Below are positions 24,101 to 32,300 of a DNA stretch of 64,000 nucleotides, piece by piece (position 1 is the first letter of the stretch; every line of letters begins with the position of its first letter). This DNA is from Gigantopelta aegis (lineage: Eukaryota > Mollusca > Gastropoda > Neomphalida > Peltospiridae), in the NCBI RefSeq assembly GCF_016097555.1, contig NC_054702.1:112106171-112170170 (forward strand), written 5' to 3'. The notes under the pieces are model-generated. The model saw only the letters and a program-made list of their open reading frames with translations. It was not told the origin of the DNA and made no database searches. The position numbers and the translations under genes were made by a program.

Positions 24101-26028
24101 TACAAACTACTGACATGGTTTGCCTCATTGCATATTTATTTATTTTATACCAGCAATTAATTGCGGTGTGTGTGTGTGTGTGAAACAAAAACAGAATTTG
24201 TTTAATACTGAAACGGTAAAAAACCTGAATTTGTAACATTATGAAACGGAAAAGGAAAAAATCTGAAACAGAAAATCAGTGCCTCTAGGAATTCAATCTG
24301 AATTGCAGTCAAACTAAAAGAAAAACGACTGTCATCACGTTTTTCCACCCAAATCGTGTACTGTGATCTATTTCGAGCATATGGACACTAAGAAATACTT
24401 ACTTTGAAACAATCTTCACTTTGAATTAAAGGAAAAACGACTGACTGTATGACTTGTGTTTAAAACGCGAGGTGAATTATGCAAGGAAAATGAAACTCGG
24501 AGCAATCTTGTATGTGAAAAAGGATTGGGGGGGGGGTGTGTGTGTGTGTGTGGCAATGAAACATTATCTCTCGTTTGCCAGTACGTAAAATTTTTACTGT
24601 TGCCCCTTGCTCGCCACGACGAGGAAGCCAGAGAGTTGAACAAGATAAACCAAATTTGATGTGTGCCTTGTTCAGGATTTTACGTAAGTCAAACAAAAAT
24701 GATTCCTCATTAAAAGGTTCGAGCTGCGCTGTCCTAACAGGATGGCAACATTCCTTCAGCTTATTGTTGGTGCACATAATAAAATCGCGTGTAGTATCGG
24801 TCACATGTTTGGAGATTTGGTACCCACTTCCAGGTAATCAAACGTCACAGTTCACTCTGGTTCTGCACTCAATATGGTATACACATTTGTTAATAACATG
24901 CCGATTCCAGTGAATGGCACAGAGTTGCGAGGCAATCCTCAACAACTAATTGCCTGGTTATATCTAAAAGTCGCAGTTTCGTGGAGTTCGCAGTACTGTG
25001 TGTGTGTGTGTGTAAATCATAATTTTTATTTCATTTCTATTAATTAATTAATGTTATTTTATTTTTTGTATTAACTTTAATTTCATTTCTTTTCTTTTAT
25101 TTCATTTTATTTGATTTACTTTAATTTATTTTTACTTTTAAGTTATTTTATTAACTTTAATTAATTTTTAGTTTTATGGTTTTTGTTTTATTCATTATAG
25201 AACGAGAAATGACTTCACCGATCCTTTTCCACATACAAGATTGCTCCGAGTTTCATTTTCCTCCCATAATTCACCTCGCGTTTTAAACACGTCACACAGT
25301 CAGTTGTTTTTCCTTTAATTCAAAGTGAAGATTGTTTCAATGTAAGTATTTCTTAGTGTCCATATGCTCGTAATAGATCACAGTACACGATTTGGGTGGA
25401 AAAACGTGATGACAGTCGTTTTTCTTTTAGTTTGACCGCAATTCGGATTGAATTCCGTTCCGAGCAAAACTGCTTGGAAGGGCACTAATGGTGTTGTTCG
25501 TCCCCAGGATTAACTTTGGTATTGCTTGCACTTGTAGACAAAGTTAATCTTGATGAACTACACTGTCATTCTGCACCTTCAGCTAAATACGTGCAGGACT
25601 ACACAAACAATGTTTGGACTGGTCCAATGAACATGAAATAACACTATCTTTAGTTAGATCCAATGACAAAGACCCACACAATAAAGCTGGAGTGGCCAGT
25701 AAGAATGGATTTTAATAAAACTAAAACTGCAATGTTCAGTGTTCTTACTTCCCCATTCTTTAGCAGTACTCAGTGCTTTAGCCGACACATCTTCCAATGC
25801 TTGCTTGGCTGAAATATCATTTTCGTTTTCTGCTGTCACTTTTTCATCTGTGTCAGTGACAGTGTGAGTGTCCGTGTCACTCTTGATCTCACTGTTGTCC
25901 GTTTCAGGATTCGGAACTTCTTTTCCTTCGTTTTTCTCAACTTGCTTGTTTTCTTTAGCATCGTCTGGTGGCATGTCTAGGTCACCCTTTTCCCCAACAC
26001 CAAGCCAGCTTGTCACCGTACTAAACAT
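53..26028 (-). CDS. SYAP1: SYAP1, synapse-associated protein 1 (BSD domain), whole gene, 8 coding exons
   Basis: The span includes introns. Coding exons in transcript order are 26028-25749, 19603-19521, 18627-18481, 18270-18131, 17799-17708, 17167-17102, 2328-2143 and 114-53, totalling 1056 bases (351 residues plus TAG); human SYAP1 is of nearly equal length. All introns are GT-AG and all phases agree. The start ATG opens [10 protein letters not shown], like the vertebrate N-terminus. An acidic, Thr/Asp-rich region (about residues 15-85) follows, then an amphipathic stretch ending [19 protein letters not shown] (exon 3), the BSD domain (about 175-230) with the F-W pair of [10 protein letters not shown] (about 222-231), a Ser/Arg-rich linker, and an acidic tail ending VEMEN. 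The family includes Drosophila Sap47 and is linked to AKT activation and synaptic function. Compared with human, a short segment between TSVEEK and TLLGHF is absent; either it is truly missing or it lies on an unseen microexon. It is head-to-head with PSMG1. Confidence 0.94.
324..492. repeat. 52-bp tandem repeat, about 3 copies
   Basis: A unit containing CCATGCGAGATAGTGTGG and TTGACAATGGAAAC repeats about 3.2 times with few changes. It lies in SYAP1 intron 7, some 210 bases from exon 8. I see nothing else in 115-1003. Confidence 0.85.
1004..1740. repeat. 41-bp minisatellite, subfamily 1 (SYAP1 intron 7)
   Basis: About 18 near-identical copies of a 41-bp unit (TTATTCCAGACATTTACCTT followed by CATTACTGGACAGTTTTTG). 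On the minus strand each copy carries AATGAAG|GTAAAT, a good donor look-alike. It is the same unit, diverged, as the copies touching exon 7 at 1890-2150. Open frames here are repeat artefacts. Confidence 0.95.
1755..1890. repeat. 26-bp tandem repeat embedded in the 41-bp array
   Basis: About five copies of a unit like GACATGAACAAAGATGTCCG plus ATTCCA, sitting between the two 41-bp subfamilies and sharing the ATTCCAGACAT core. It is probably a local secondary expansion. Confidence 0.85.
1890..2150. repeat. 41-bp minisatellite, subfamily 2, overlapping SYAP1 exon 7 end
   Basis: About six copies of a unit containing TTGGCCAGTTCTTGTCTGAT and CCAGACTGTTACCTTCGTTA. The last copy (plus-strand order) overlaps the final 8 bases of exon 7 and the real donor, so on the transcribed strand the donor AAG|GTAACAG recurs in most copies. 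Confidence 0.93.
2143..2328 (-). CDS. SYAP1: SYAP1 coding exon 7, with its donor inside a minisatellite
   Basis: Encodes the [20 protein letters not shown] region and then EFISDTFAG and [10 protein letters not shown], corresponding to EFVSDAFD and DLRKEMEQL in human SYAP1. The donor is AACGAAG|GTAACAG. The last eight exon bases and the donor are the first copy of the adjoining 41-bp tandem array. A CAGCAG at the acceptor allows a one-codon alternative start (2328 or 2325). Confidence 0.92.
2577..2723. mobile_element. Small inverted-repeat element (MITE-like)
   Basis: The ends are near-complementary: GGGCCCATATTGTCAAAGCT at the left against the reverse complement of the right end, GGGCCTGTATTTTCAAAGC. 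The inverted repeat continues to about 27 bases. There is no coding capacity. Confidence 0.75.
3061..3642. repeat. 59-60-bp tandem array, 10 copies
   Basis: Ten copies of a unit starting TAGAATTAGAAATGATATAA and containing CACTGTTCTGAGTACATG and TAGGCCTATA, differing by a few bases. It is in SYAP1 intron 6, not next to an exon. Confidence 0.95.
4694..4854. mobile_element. Tc1/mariner-type MITE flanked by TA
   Basis: 161 bases with inverted ends CAGAGTGAAACCTCTTA and TAGAGGGGTTTCATTG, flanked on both sides by TA as expected for a TA target-site duplication. Related ends occur at 33827-34781. Confidence 0.75.
6313..6670 (-). mobile_element. Two fragments of a tRNA-derived SINE (SINE family 2), minus strand
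   Basis: Pieces at about 6313-6405 and 6536-6670 match, in reverse, the SINE at 30133-30406. Shared strings include CTCAGCTATCTGGGCTGTCT and TGGGTTAGTTGTTAG. Both lack parts of the head. Confidence 0.7.
8245..8755. repeat. 55-bp tandem array, block 1
   Basis: Degenerate then regular copies of a unit containing ACATCACTGGTACTCAGGAT and GGGTCATATTCAGGTCTAC. The block ends in a GGAATGGTCTGAGATATAAA segment that recurs at the end of block 2. Confidence 0.9.
9194..9405. repeat. Dispersed repeat shared with 29060-29255
   Basis: The region reading TACTATTTATAAAATATGGA, then TGTGTATGAAGTCAAAACA and AAAAGTGA, parallels 29160-29252 (TACTATTTATGAAAAATGGA, GTGTACGAAGCCAAAACAAG). It is an unclassified interspersed element. 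Confidence 0.55.
9410..10213. repeat. 55-bp tandem array, block 2
   Basis: The same unit as block 1, about 13 copies with indels (CAATCAGG and TATTCAGG variants). The terminal GGAATGGTCTGAGATATAAA shows that the two blocks are copies of one larger segment. Confidence 0.9.
12425..12768 (-). mobile_element. SINE family 1, near full length, minus strand
   Basis: Read in reverse it has the family head (GTAGCCCAGAGGTAAAGCAC, then GGATTGATCCCCGTC), the body (ACTGCACCACAACTGG) and the tail region (CTAGTGGTGTCATTAATAA). It is the most complete minus-strand copy in the window. Confidence 0.75.
12770..13280 (+). mobile_element. SINE family 1 pieces, plus strand, inverted against the previous copy
   Basis: The body (ACTGGTATGTCAAAAGCCAT, then GCATATAAAAGATCTATTGC) runs to about 12885. 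A tail (GATGATTAGTAAATCAATGT, CCAGTGGTGTCGTC) lies at about 13205-13280. Confidence 0.6.
17102..17167 (-). CDS. SYAP1: SYAP1 coding exon 6 (Ser/Arg linker)
   Basis: A small 66-base exon encoding [20 protein letters not shown] plus K, a disordered Ser/Arg-rich linker. Phase 1 at both ends agrees with exons 5 and 7. A second AG nine bases inside (after TTCTACAG) is an alternative in-frame acceptor. Confidence 0.8.
17213..17318. mobile_element. Small inverted-repeat element just upstream of SYAP1 exon 6
   Basis: The ends ACCAAATTTACAATGCCTGT and GTCTTTGTAAATTTGGCCC are complementary. It is related to the element at 36009-36115. Its edge is 46 bases from the exon 6 acceptor, so it may overlap the branch-point region. 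Confidence 0.65.
17708..17799 (-). CDS. SYAP1: SYAP1 coding exon 5 (BSD domain, C-terminal part)
   Basis: Encodes [19 protein letters not shown] and then [11 protein letters not shown]. It carries the aromatic F-W pair typical of BSD domains. Acceptor ACTTGTTGCAG, donor ACAG|GTATAT. Confidence 0.95.
18131..18270 (-). CDS. SYAP1: SYAP1 coding exon 4 (BSD domain, N-terminal part)
   Basis: Encodes [19 protein letters not shown] and then the [17 protein letters not shown] segment, the most conserved part of the family. Acceptor TTTGTTGCAG, donor CA|GTAAGA. The last codon is completed by the next exon. Confidence 0.95.
18481..18627 (-). CDS. SYAP1: SYAP1 coding exon 3
   Basis: Exactly 49 codons, from [13 protein letters not shown] to QILALSQ. 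It includes the conserved [13 protein letters not shown]. Acceptor TATTTTGTAG, donor CAG|GTTAGC. Confidence 0.95.
18691..19140 (+). mobile_element. SINE family 1 copy split by a MITE
   Basis: The head GAGCCCAGTGGTAAAGCGTT is at 18701-18720. The rest resumes at 18887 (GTCGGCCTAGGATTGATCCC, body, tail GATGATTAATAAATCAATGT). The element at 18726-18886 interrupts it. Confidence 0.8.
18726..18886. mobile_element. MITE inserted in a SINE, flanked by TA
   Basis: 161 bases with inverted ends GGCCTGGTTCTTATAAAACT and GTTTCATAAACACGGGCCC, TA on both sides, and an interior with GAGTCTAGACTCGAGACTC. It is the same family as 51992-52133. Confidence 0.8.
19521..19603 (-). CDS. SYAP1: SYAP1 coding exon 2
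   Basis: Acceptor TTTTTTTCAG, donor AAG|GTTTGT. Encodes [19 protein letters not shown] and then LKTSVEEK, matching the amphipathic region before the BSD domain in vertebrate SYAP1. Ends in phase 0. Confidence 0.92.
19751..21155. mobile_element. Foldback element with about 215-bp inverted arms
   Basis: The left arm (19751-19966) and right arm (20937-21155) are diverged reverse complements. Shared strings are GCCGCCATTAAGGGAGT / ACTCCCTTAATGGCGG and GATAATTCAACCTCATTTAA / TTAAATGAGGTTGAATTATC. There is no transposase frame, so it is non-autonomous. Confidence 0.75.
21336..21690. repeat. Degenerate 55-bp tandem repeat, about 7 copies
   Basis: Copies share CCAGTTTGTGTTGAGAATGT, GACATTGTTTACAACTTTA and TACTGAAA. 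Divergence is higher than in the other arrays, so it is probably old. Confidence 0.85.
21735..23220. mobile_element. Large diverged inverted repeat (foldback element), arms about 170-190 bp
   Basis: 21735-21930 pairs with the reverse complement of about 23065-23220. Shared strings include GTCAGAGACCAATCTA / TAGATTGGTCTCTGAC and GCCTACCAAAC / GTTTGGTAGGC. No coding frame of note lies inside. The palindromic MITE 22851-23061 abuts the right arm. Confidence 0.65.
22851..23061. mobile_element. Palindromic MITE
   Basis: The ends TTTACATCAATAATTTGTTT and AAAAAATTATTGATGTAAA are complementary. Complementarity continues through GAATCACTAATACACACAC against GTGTGTGTATTAGTGATT, giving arms of about 60 bases. 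Confidence 0.8.
23505..25491. mobile_element. 2-kb foldback element, with another element nested in its left arm
   Basis: The outer ends are CCATTAGCGCCCTTCCGAGC and GCTTGGAAGGGCACTAATGG. The inner arms, 24288-24530 and 25205-25465, are about 90 percent complementary by eye (for example AACGTGATGACAGTCGTTTT). There is no transposase frame. Confidence 0.85.
23546..24287. mobile_element. Nested 742-bp element with terminal inverted repeats and a GGAATT duplication
   Basis: The ends are TAGAGGCACTGATTTTCCG and the reverse complement of CAGAAAATCAGTGCCTCTA (18 of 19 match). GGAATT flanks both sides (23540-23545 and 24288-24293), while the opposite arm of the host foldback has one uninterrupted copy. 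Confidence 0.85.
25749..26028 (-). CDS. SYAP1: SYAP1 coding exon 1
   Basis: Begins with ATG (26028-26026) and encodes [17 protein letters not shown] and an acidic low-complexity region ending STAKEWG. It ends after one base of a split Ser codon. The donor is A|GTAAGA, close to consensus. Confidence 0.92.
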
Positions 26029-26306
26029 TGCGTAAATAATAACACAAAAATCTGGAAATTTAAAAATGCAGGAGTCTGGATTATTTATGGATTACTAATT
26101 GCTGACAACATACACCTGGCGAAAAATATAAACACTTATCACGTGATAAATTAACTAAAACATTGTGCTTAAATTAATTTATTTTTTAAACTAACAATGA
26201 TTAATCCTGTTACAAATTAACTGAATATATGTTTAATTATTATTATTATTATTTAAAATAATAAAACGCATCCTTACGAGACTGAGTATACGAGACTAAA
26301 ACAAAC
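26029..26306. promoter_or_regulatory. Probable bidirectional promoter between SYAP1 and PSMG1
   Basis: The start codons of two divergent housekeeping-type genes lie 278 bases apart, so their transcription starts must lie here or just outside. The sequence is AT-rich with an ATT-repeat run near 26236-26255. I see no clear TATA box and no CpG island. The promoter role is inferred from gene geometry only. Confidence 0.5.
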
Positions 26307-26398
26307 ATGGCGACCTTCTTTGGTGAGATTTTGCCAGTCACATCACGAGCTTTTGAAGACGACGATGATGAGGAGGAGGACGACACATTTGTTGGAAG
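26307..26398 (+). CDS. PSMG1: PSMG1 coding exon 1
   Basis: The ATG at 26307 has a good context (AAACATGG). Encodes MATFFGEILPVTSRAFE and then a D/E run, like the vertebrate N-terminus. The donor is GGAAG|GTCAAT, and two bases of a split Ser codon are left over. Confidence 0.88.
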
Positions 26399-29300
26399 GT
26401 CAATATTCTAAACACACTTATGTGACCAGCATTAATAAAACTGTCACAATTGCTTTTATGTCTTATTACACCTAAGTTGAATGTGTTAGCAATGTATTTC
26501 CGATGGTGTCCTATAATCATGTGGTCGGACACAAACCATTAACGGGATGCTAAAGCAAGGCTTTTGGACTGGTATGCATATTCAACGATATATAATGCAC
26601 ATTATTGCAATGTTCTGTAATAATATCCATCCTCTTAAGCCAGCAATAAGTATATATTTTTCAGTGCAAAATAAACCACCACTGTCAAAATGTTGAAATA
26701 ACTGTATTATAATTATGTTTCATCCATACATTAACCCAGTACTGACATGATAATCAGAGTGTTTTCTTAGTTAATTGGTCCTTTTTTTTTTTCGTGGCCT
26801 GCACATGTGATTCCTGATTGGCGGGTGTATGTTACATGGTATCCAGTCAAGATAAGTAATTACCACTGTCTAGATACACATACAAAAATACTTGCCCGTT
26901 TTTTTAAAGGAGGGGACAATTAAGGCATTTGGCCAGGTATGCATATTCAATGATATATAATGCACATTATTGCTTAATATCAACAAGTATAATCGTATAG
27001 TTAATTAATAAAACGGTTAAATGTGACGGCTATTATATATAACGGGCGCAGCCATTTTGTACCATCCCAGTGAATACGCCTTCTGGCGAGCTGGTGGTTA
27101 CGTAACACCTAACGTGTCACGTCAGGAATTAGTCTTTGAAATGAAGAAACAAAACATACCTGATTTTTGCAGATGCATCGCAGTGTTCTGTAATTATATC
27201 CATCTTAGTAAGCCAGCACCAGTTATATACTATTTTTCAATACAAAATAAACCACCATTGTCAAAGTGTTGAAATAACTGTATTATTTTTTTTCGTACAT
27301 AAATTAACCCACGTACTGAAACAAAATCAGAGTGTTTTCTTGGTTAATTGGTCTTTTCTTTCCATGGCCTTTCTGTGGTTCCTGATTGGCAGGTGTATAT
27401 TCAGAAGGTCCCCAGACACTGTGTTTAGACACACTAAAAAGACGTGCCTCTTTTATGAAGATCACAGGGTATTGTGTGATAACAGCATGGATACACCTCA
27501 AATCGTAATGGACATTACCGACTGCCCTGCTTTATTACTGTAAGTAATTCTGTAAAACCCTTGATTAAGTAGACTTTCCCATCTAAAATCACAAAACTGA
27601 CCAATTACGTCGTCCCAAAGAAAAGAAAAGTATCACTTTGGTATCGTGAGTGGTAGTTTTTGCTCGAACGCGCCCTACCAATAAGCCTAATAGTATGCAT
27701 TTTTTTCTATGGATTTAAAAAAAAAGGAAAATACTATAACTATAACCTGAAATATATTTAGTTAAATAGTTTATTATACTATCAAGTCATTTATGTTGGT
27801 TTACAAGTCAGTTTGATGAAAGCGAAGCGCCTTGTCGTAAATTAGAGCATTTGTTTACACTGTGCATAGAGAAGATGGACAGAGCTGATGTCACTTCGCC
27901 CCAAGCTATACCACCGGACGTCACAAAAACAAAACAAAATGGCTGCCCCCAGTTAGCAGGAATAATCATGTTTTTTTATTAACTCTAAATTTTTCATTTG
28001 TTAAAGTGTCAGTATGTGTTGGTGGTCCGGGTATGCATCTTTCCAACACATACGGCTCTTGTTTGAGTTGACCCTACCTTTAAGATCACAGGGTATTGTG
28101 GGATAACCTACTGCCCCAACAATATTAATGGACATTATCAGCCGTCGTGCTTTATTACTGTAAACAGGGCTAGCTCTGGGTGAGCAAAACATTTCGCCTA
28201 ATTGTCTAATAAACTTCAAAAATTGCAGAAATCAACTTGTATTTTATAAAAAATGTCCATTATTACATGAAATGTTTTCGGCAAATTAAAATAAAATTCA
28301 CCAACCGCTTTCAAAATTTGCAGTTGGCGAATTTGGCGAGTGCGAGAGCTAGCCTTGGTAAATAATTCTGTAAAACCCTTGATTAAGTAGACTCCCATCT
28401 AAAATTACAAAACTGACAATTACATAGTCCCAAAGAAAAGAAAATTATCACTTGGGTATCGTGAGTGGTCGTTTTTGCTCCAACGTACTCTACCAATAGG
28501 CCTAATAATATGCATTTTTTCTATATAAACAGATATCCGAAAAGATATTTATGTTAAAACATATGAGGACCATATATTTTTGGCAAACCCTGGCACTGTC
28601 TAATGGTCTGGGGACAATAATTAAAAAAAAGAAGAAGAAAAAAAATAAAAAAGTCTGCAAAGGGAATGATGTATTATGGTATTTGGCAAGTATTTGTAAA
28701 GAGAGTTTTAGCAGCAGATACCATGACAATCATGTAACTTCAATAACCAGATACCAGTACAGCTGAGAACAGACAGAAATAGCTTTTAAAATTAAGTTTT
28801 CTTTCAAATTACAGTCTTTGATTTCATAGAAAAAAGGTATTAAGAAATGTGCCGTGTTTATGAGAGGGTAAATTTTAATCTTGCTTTCATTTCTTTAATA
28901 TGACCGACATTTGTTTACTTTCCCCATGCAAAAGTCAAATTTGTTAAAAATATTCAAATGTATGTTCTGTTGTGCACAAACAATGCAATCACTGAAACAG
29001 GAACCTCACCGAAACAGGGAAATGGACGATACAATAACATTAAACTGGCTACATGGCATTTCCCTTTCCAGAATGATGAAAAATTGCTGTTGAAAAATTG
29101 TTGTTTAAGAGTTACTAATGCATCTTCTGTGTTTGAAGAGAACCTTGTGATAAAAAAATTGGTACTATTTATGAAAAATGGATTTCATGTGAAATTATGG
29201 CGAGATATGTTATATTTATTGTGTACGAAGCCAAAACAAGGATGTGAAAAGTGATTTGTCGACCTTAGTATCAAGCTTATAAAAGCTCTGATGTTCAGGC

Positions 29301-32300
29301 AAACTAACTATGCAGAATGAGTTCCTATTTGATGCGGTTGAAAAATGTAATTTTGTGTAGCAAAAAAGAATTTATGTGTAAATGATGCCAAACCAGCTCT
29401 GATGTTCAGGCAAACTAACTATGCAGAATGAGTTCCTATTTGATGCGGTTGAAAAATGTTGTAATTTTGTGTAGCAAAAAAGAATTTATGTGTAAATGAC
29501 GCCAAACCAGTATTTTAACTTTAGTTTTGAGTATTGACTAAGAACCCAGTCTCCTGCTGGGGTACAATGTTTTTTGTTCCTTAATCCTGAGTTTGAACTT
29601 TTTGTTAAAAGAGTCAAAATTTACCAGTGAAGATAATTAGCAGTATTTCCAAACTCAATCCCCATGGGTGGGCCCACTGGGCTATTTCTCGTTCCATTCA
29701 GTGCTCCACAACTGGTGTAACAAAGACCATGGTATGTACTATCCAATCTGTGGGATGCTGCATAAAACACATAACATCCCTTAATTTGAAAGAGTAGTCC
29801 ATTGCATGGCAGGGTTATGCATTATTTTATTTTCTATTTCAGTTCCTCCATTGTTTTCTGGTCAAAAGCAGTTCAAGCTGAAAAGGCCAAAGATCCCAAA
29901 GGCAGGCTATCTAAATTACACACACTGATCATAGCGCAGGGTCCAGCAGCCAGTGGTGAGTGCTGTCACATCCTCTGTTAATACTGTAACAGTGTTGTAT
30001 AGTTTGAGTAATAAGTTCTGTATAGTGTGAGTTGTGAGTTAATCTTCTAGTCGACAGATCTATTTGAGTGTTTTTCATTGTAATCAGTGCTCAATAACTG
30101 GTATATATATCAAAGAACATGTATGTGCTGTCACCGGCCTCGGTGGTGGCGTCGTTAAGCCATCAGACATAAGGATGGTAGGTACTGGGTTAACAGCCCG
30201 GTACCAGCTCCAAACCAGAGCGAGTTTTAACGACTCATTGGGTAGGTGTAAGACCACTAAACCCTCTTCTTTCTCACTAACCACTAACAACTAACCCACT
30301 GTCCTGGACAGACAGACCAGATAGCTGAGGTGTGTGCCCAGGACAGTGTGCTTGAACCTTAATTGGATATAAGCATGAAAATAAGTTGAAATAAAATGAA
30401 TGAATGTGTGCTGTCCTGTCTGTAGAAAATTGCGTGTATATAAAATCCCATGGCACTAATTGTTAAAAAGTAGCGACCTTCGTATCCATTGCATTTTTTT
30501 CCATTCCATCCTATGCTTATACAGGCCTTAGTATGTACTGTCCTGGTTTTGAGGAATTGCAAATACAATATATTTTTCTATTTAGCAATAAGTAGTTTTA
30601 TGTAATATCCTCTCACAAACTAATGGTACAATACTTGTCTGATCGATTTCCAGTTGATGTTCATTTTCTGTACTATTATATTGTGTTCTAGTTGATAAAC
30701 AAAACAATCTTTAATTTAACTTCATCTCAATAAGTTTGTTCTAGAGAATTTCATACCATAGTTTATTTGTTACAGTTTATGGTCATTTCATACCATTGTT
30801 TTTTGCTCCTTTTGTCATTTGATGCCTGTGTTTTACTATTCCATACCAAATTACCATATTATTAGTCCAACCAGAGGAGTAATTCTGTCTGTCTGTCCCA
30901 TATACAGTTTTAAGGACTTTCTTTTTTGCAATGCCTTAAGCTACTGAGCTTAACAAATTGTGTATAGCTTTATCATATACAGTTACAGATTGAGTTTGAC
31001 TTTCATAGTGATTTACTGATATATTTTTTTTTACAGAGTTATGGCCCTTGGACTTAGGAGATACAAAAATGTGTTGGGCCTGGTAGGGGGACATACACTG
31101 CTTAAGCAGTACTCTCAGAATGCCTGTTAATATTAATTTTCTCTATAGTAAAATACGATAATAACTATACACCTGCTAAACCGCTCAAGCAGCCATGTTG
31201 TAACTAGGATTGTATGCATGAATCGTCATGATGACCTTGTAGATTTTCCTGTACATTAAATGACTGCACTATTAGCAAATGTGACAGCATTTTAGTGTGC
31301 AAAAGCAATTCTTGCCGTTTTTGTTTATTGTAGGTTTCATACAGACATATGTTATGGAAGACAAAACGTTTGAAAGAGTGGCTGGTGTTTTCAGTGGAAT
31401 TTCAGACGAGGCAGTCCAGACACTTGAACAGCTTGGAAAATCAGACGAAACATGTTACCTGCATCGGAGCACGAGTACAACAGGTCTGATGGTGTGTCAG
31501 TGTAAAACAGAGGTGAAACCCGACCAGAGCTTCTCGTGGGTCACTCAGGTGAGGCCAATTAATCATGCATGTTTATTTTAGTAAAAGTAATTTAGTGATT
31601 ACTATGAAACACGGTATTTTTGTCTCACCTTTCTTTACAAAGTAAAAAGCTCAGATAAAGGCAGTGGCAGTGGTTTCAATGTTTACATTAAAATTTAATG
31701 TTAGTTTCGTATTTAACTTAGTTTTTCACAAACTATAAGTAATAGGTCAATAAAATGTGTGGTTTATAGTTGCACCTATGGCAGTATAGGGTGAGTGGAG
31801 GGTTTGAGACAGTGTATGGAAAATTGGACTCGGGGATGTATTTTAGAGCATTATAAAATTAAAATATAACAGAATAACGAGCTCAGCCTCCACTAAATTC
31901 AAGATGAGATGATCGTACATACCGTACTGTCATACAATTTTGATTGACATATGTTTGTTTGTTTGTAACTGCATGTATCGTGAGATTATGCAAGATATTA
32001 CATCACTATCAGCCTGAACATAAACAAGGAAGTATGTTTTTTCTCTCAATATTAAAAATGCTTCAAGTCAAGCTGCCAACTTTGTTTTAATTATAATACC
32101 ATAAATAGTGTGCATGTTATCAGTTTTTTGTAATGCAAAATTTTGGTACTAATGAAATGCCTCACATAGTGAAATCCAGGTATCACAAATCCCTGCAAAG
32201 TTATCGTCTGCAACGCCGACATCTGACCTTCCAAAGTTAGACGATATACCACATGTTCATTACACTGAATAATAAAATTTATGGAAGGCTGGTTGGTTCT

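Larger units (their letters stand above)
19604..25748 (-). other. SYAP1 intron 1 (6.1 kb), rich in foldback elements
   Basis: It contains three large inverted-repeat structures (19751-21155, 21735-23220, 23505-25491), a 55-bp repeat (21336-21690) and a palindromic MITE (22851-23061). No conserved exon is seen. Confidence 0.75.
26399..29842 (+). other. PSMG1 intron 1, with direct duplications
   Basis: About 26663-26830 is repeated at 27237-27395 (ACTGTCAAAATGTTGAAATA; CAGAGTGTTTTCTTAGTTAA). Around 27462-27715 is repeated at 28083-28515 with a 193-bp insertion. A 115-bp unit is doubled at 29283-29512. No exon is seen. Confidence 0.7.

Noticed and set aside
23382..24913. Short open frames within the foldback element
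   Set aside because: There is no transposase-like motif. They overlap inverted arms and appear on both strands.
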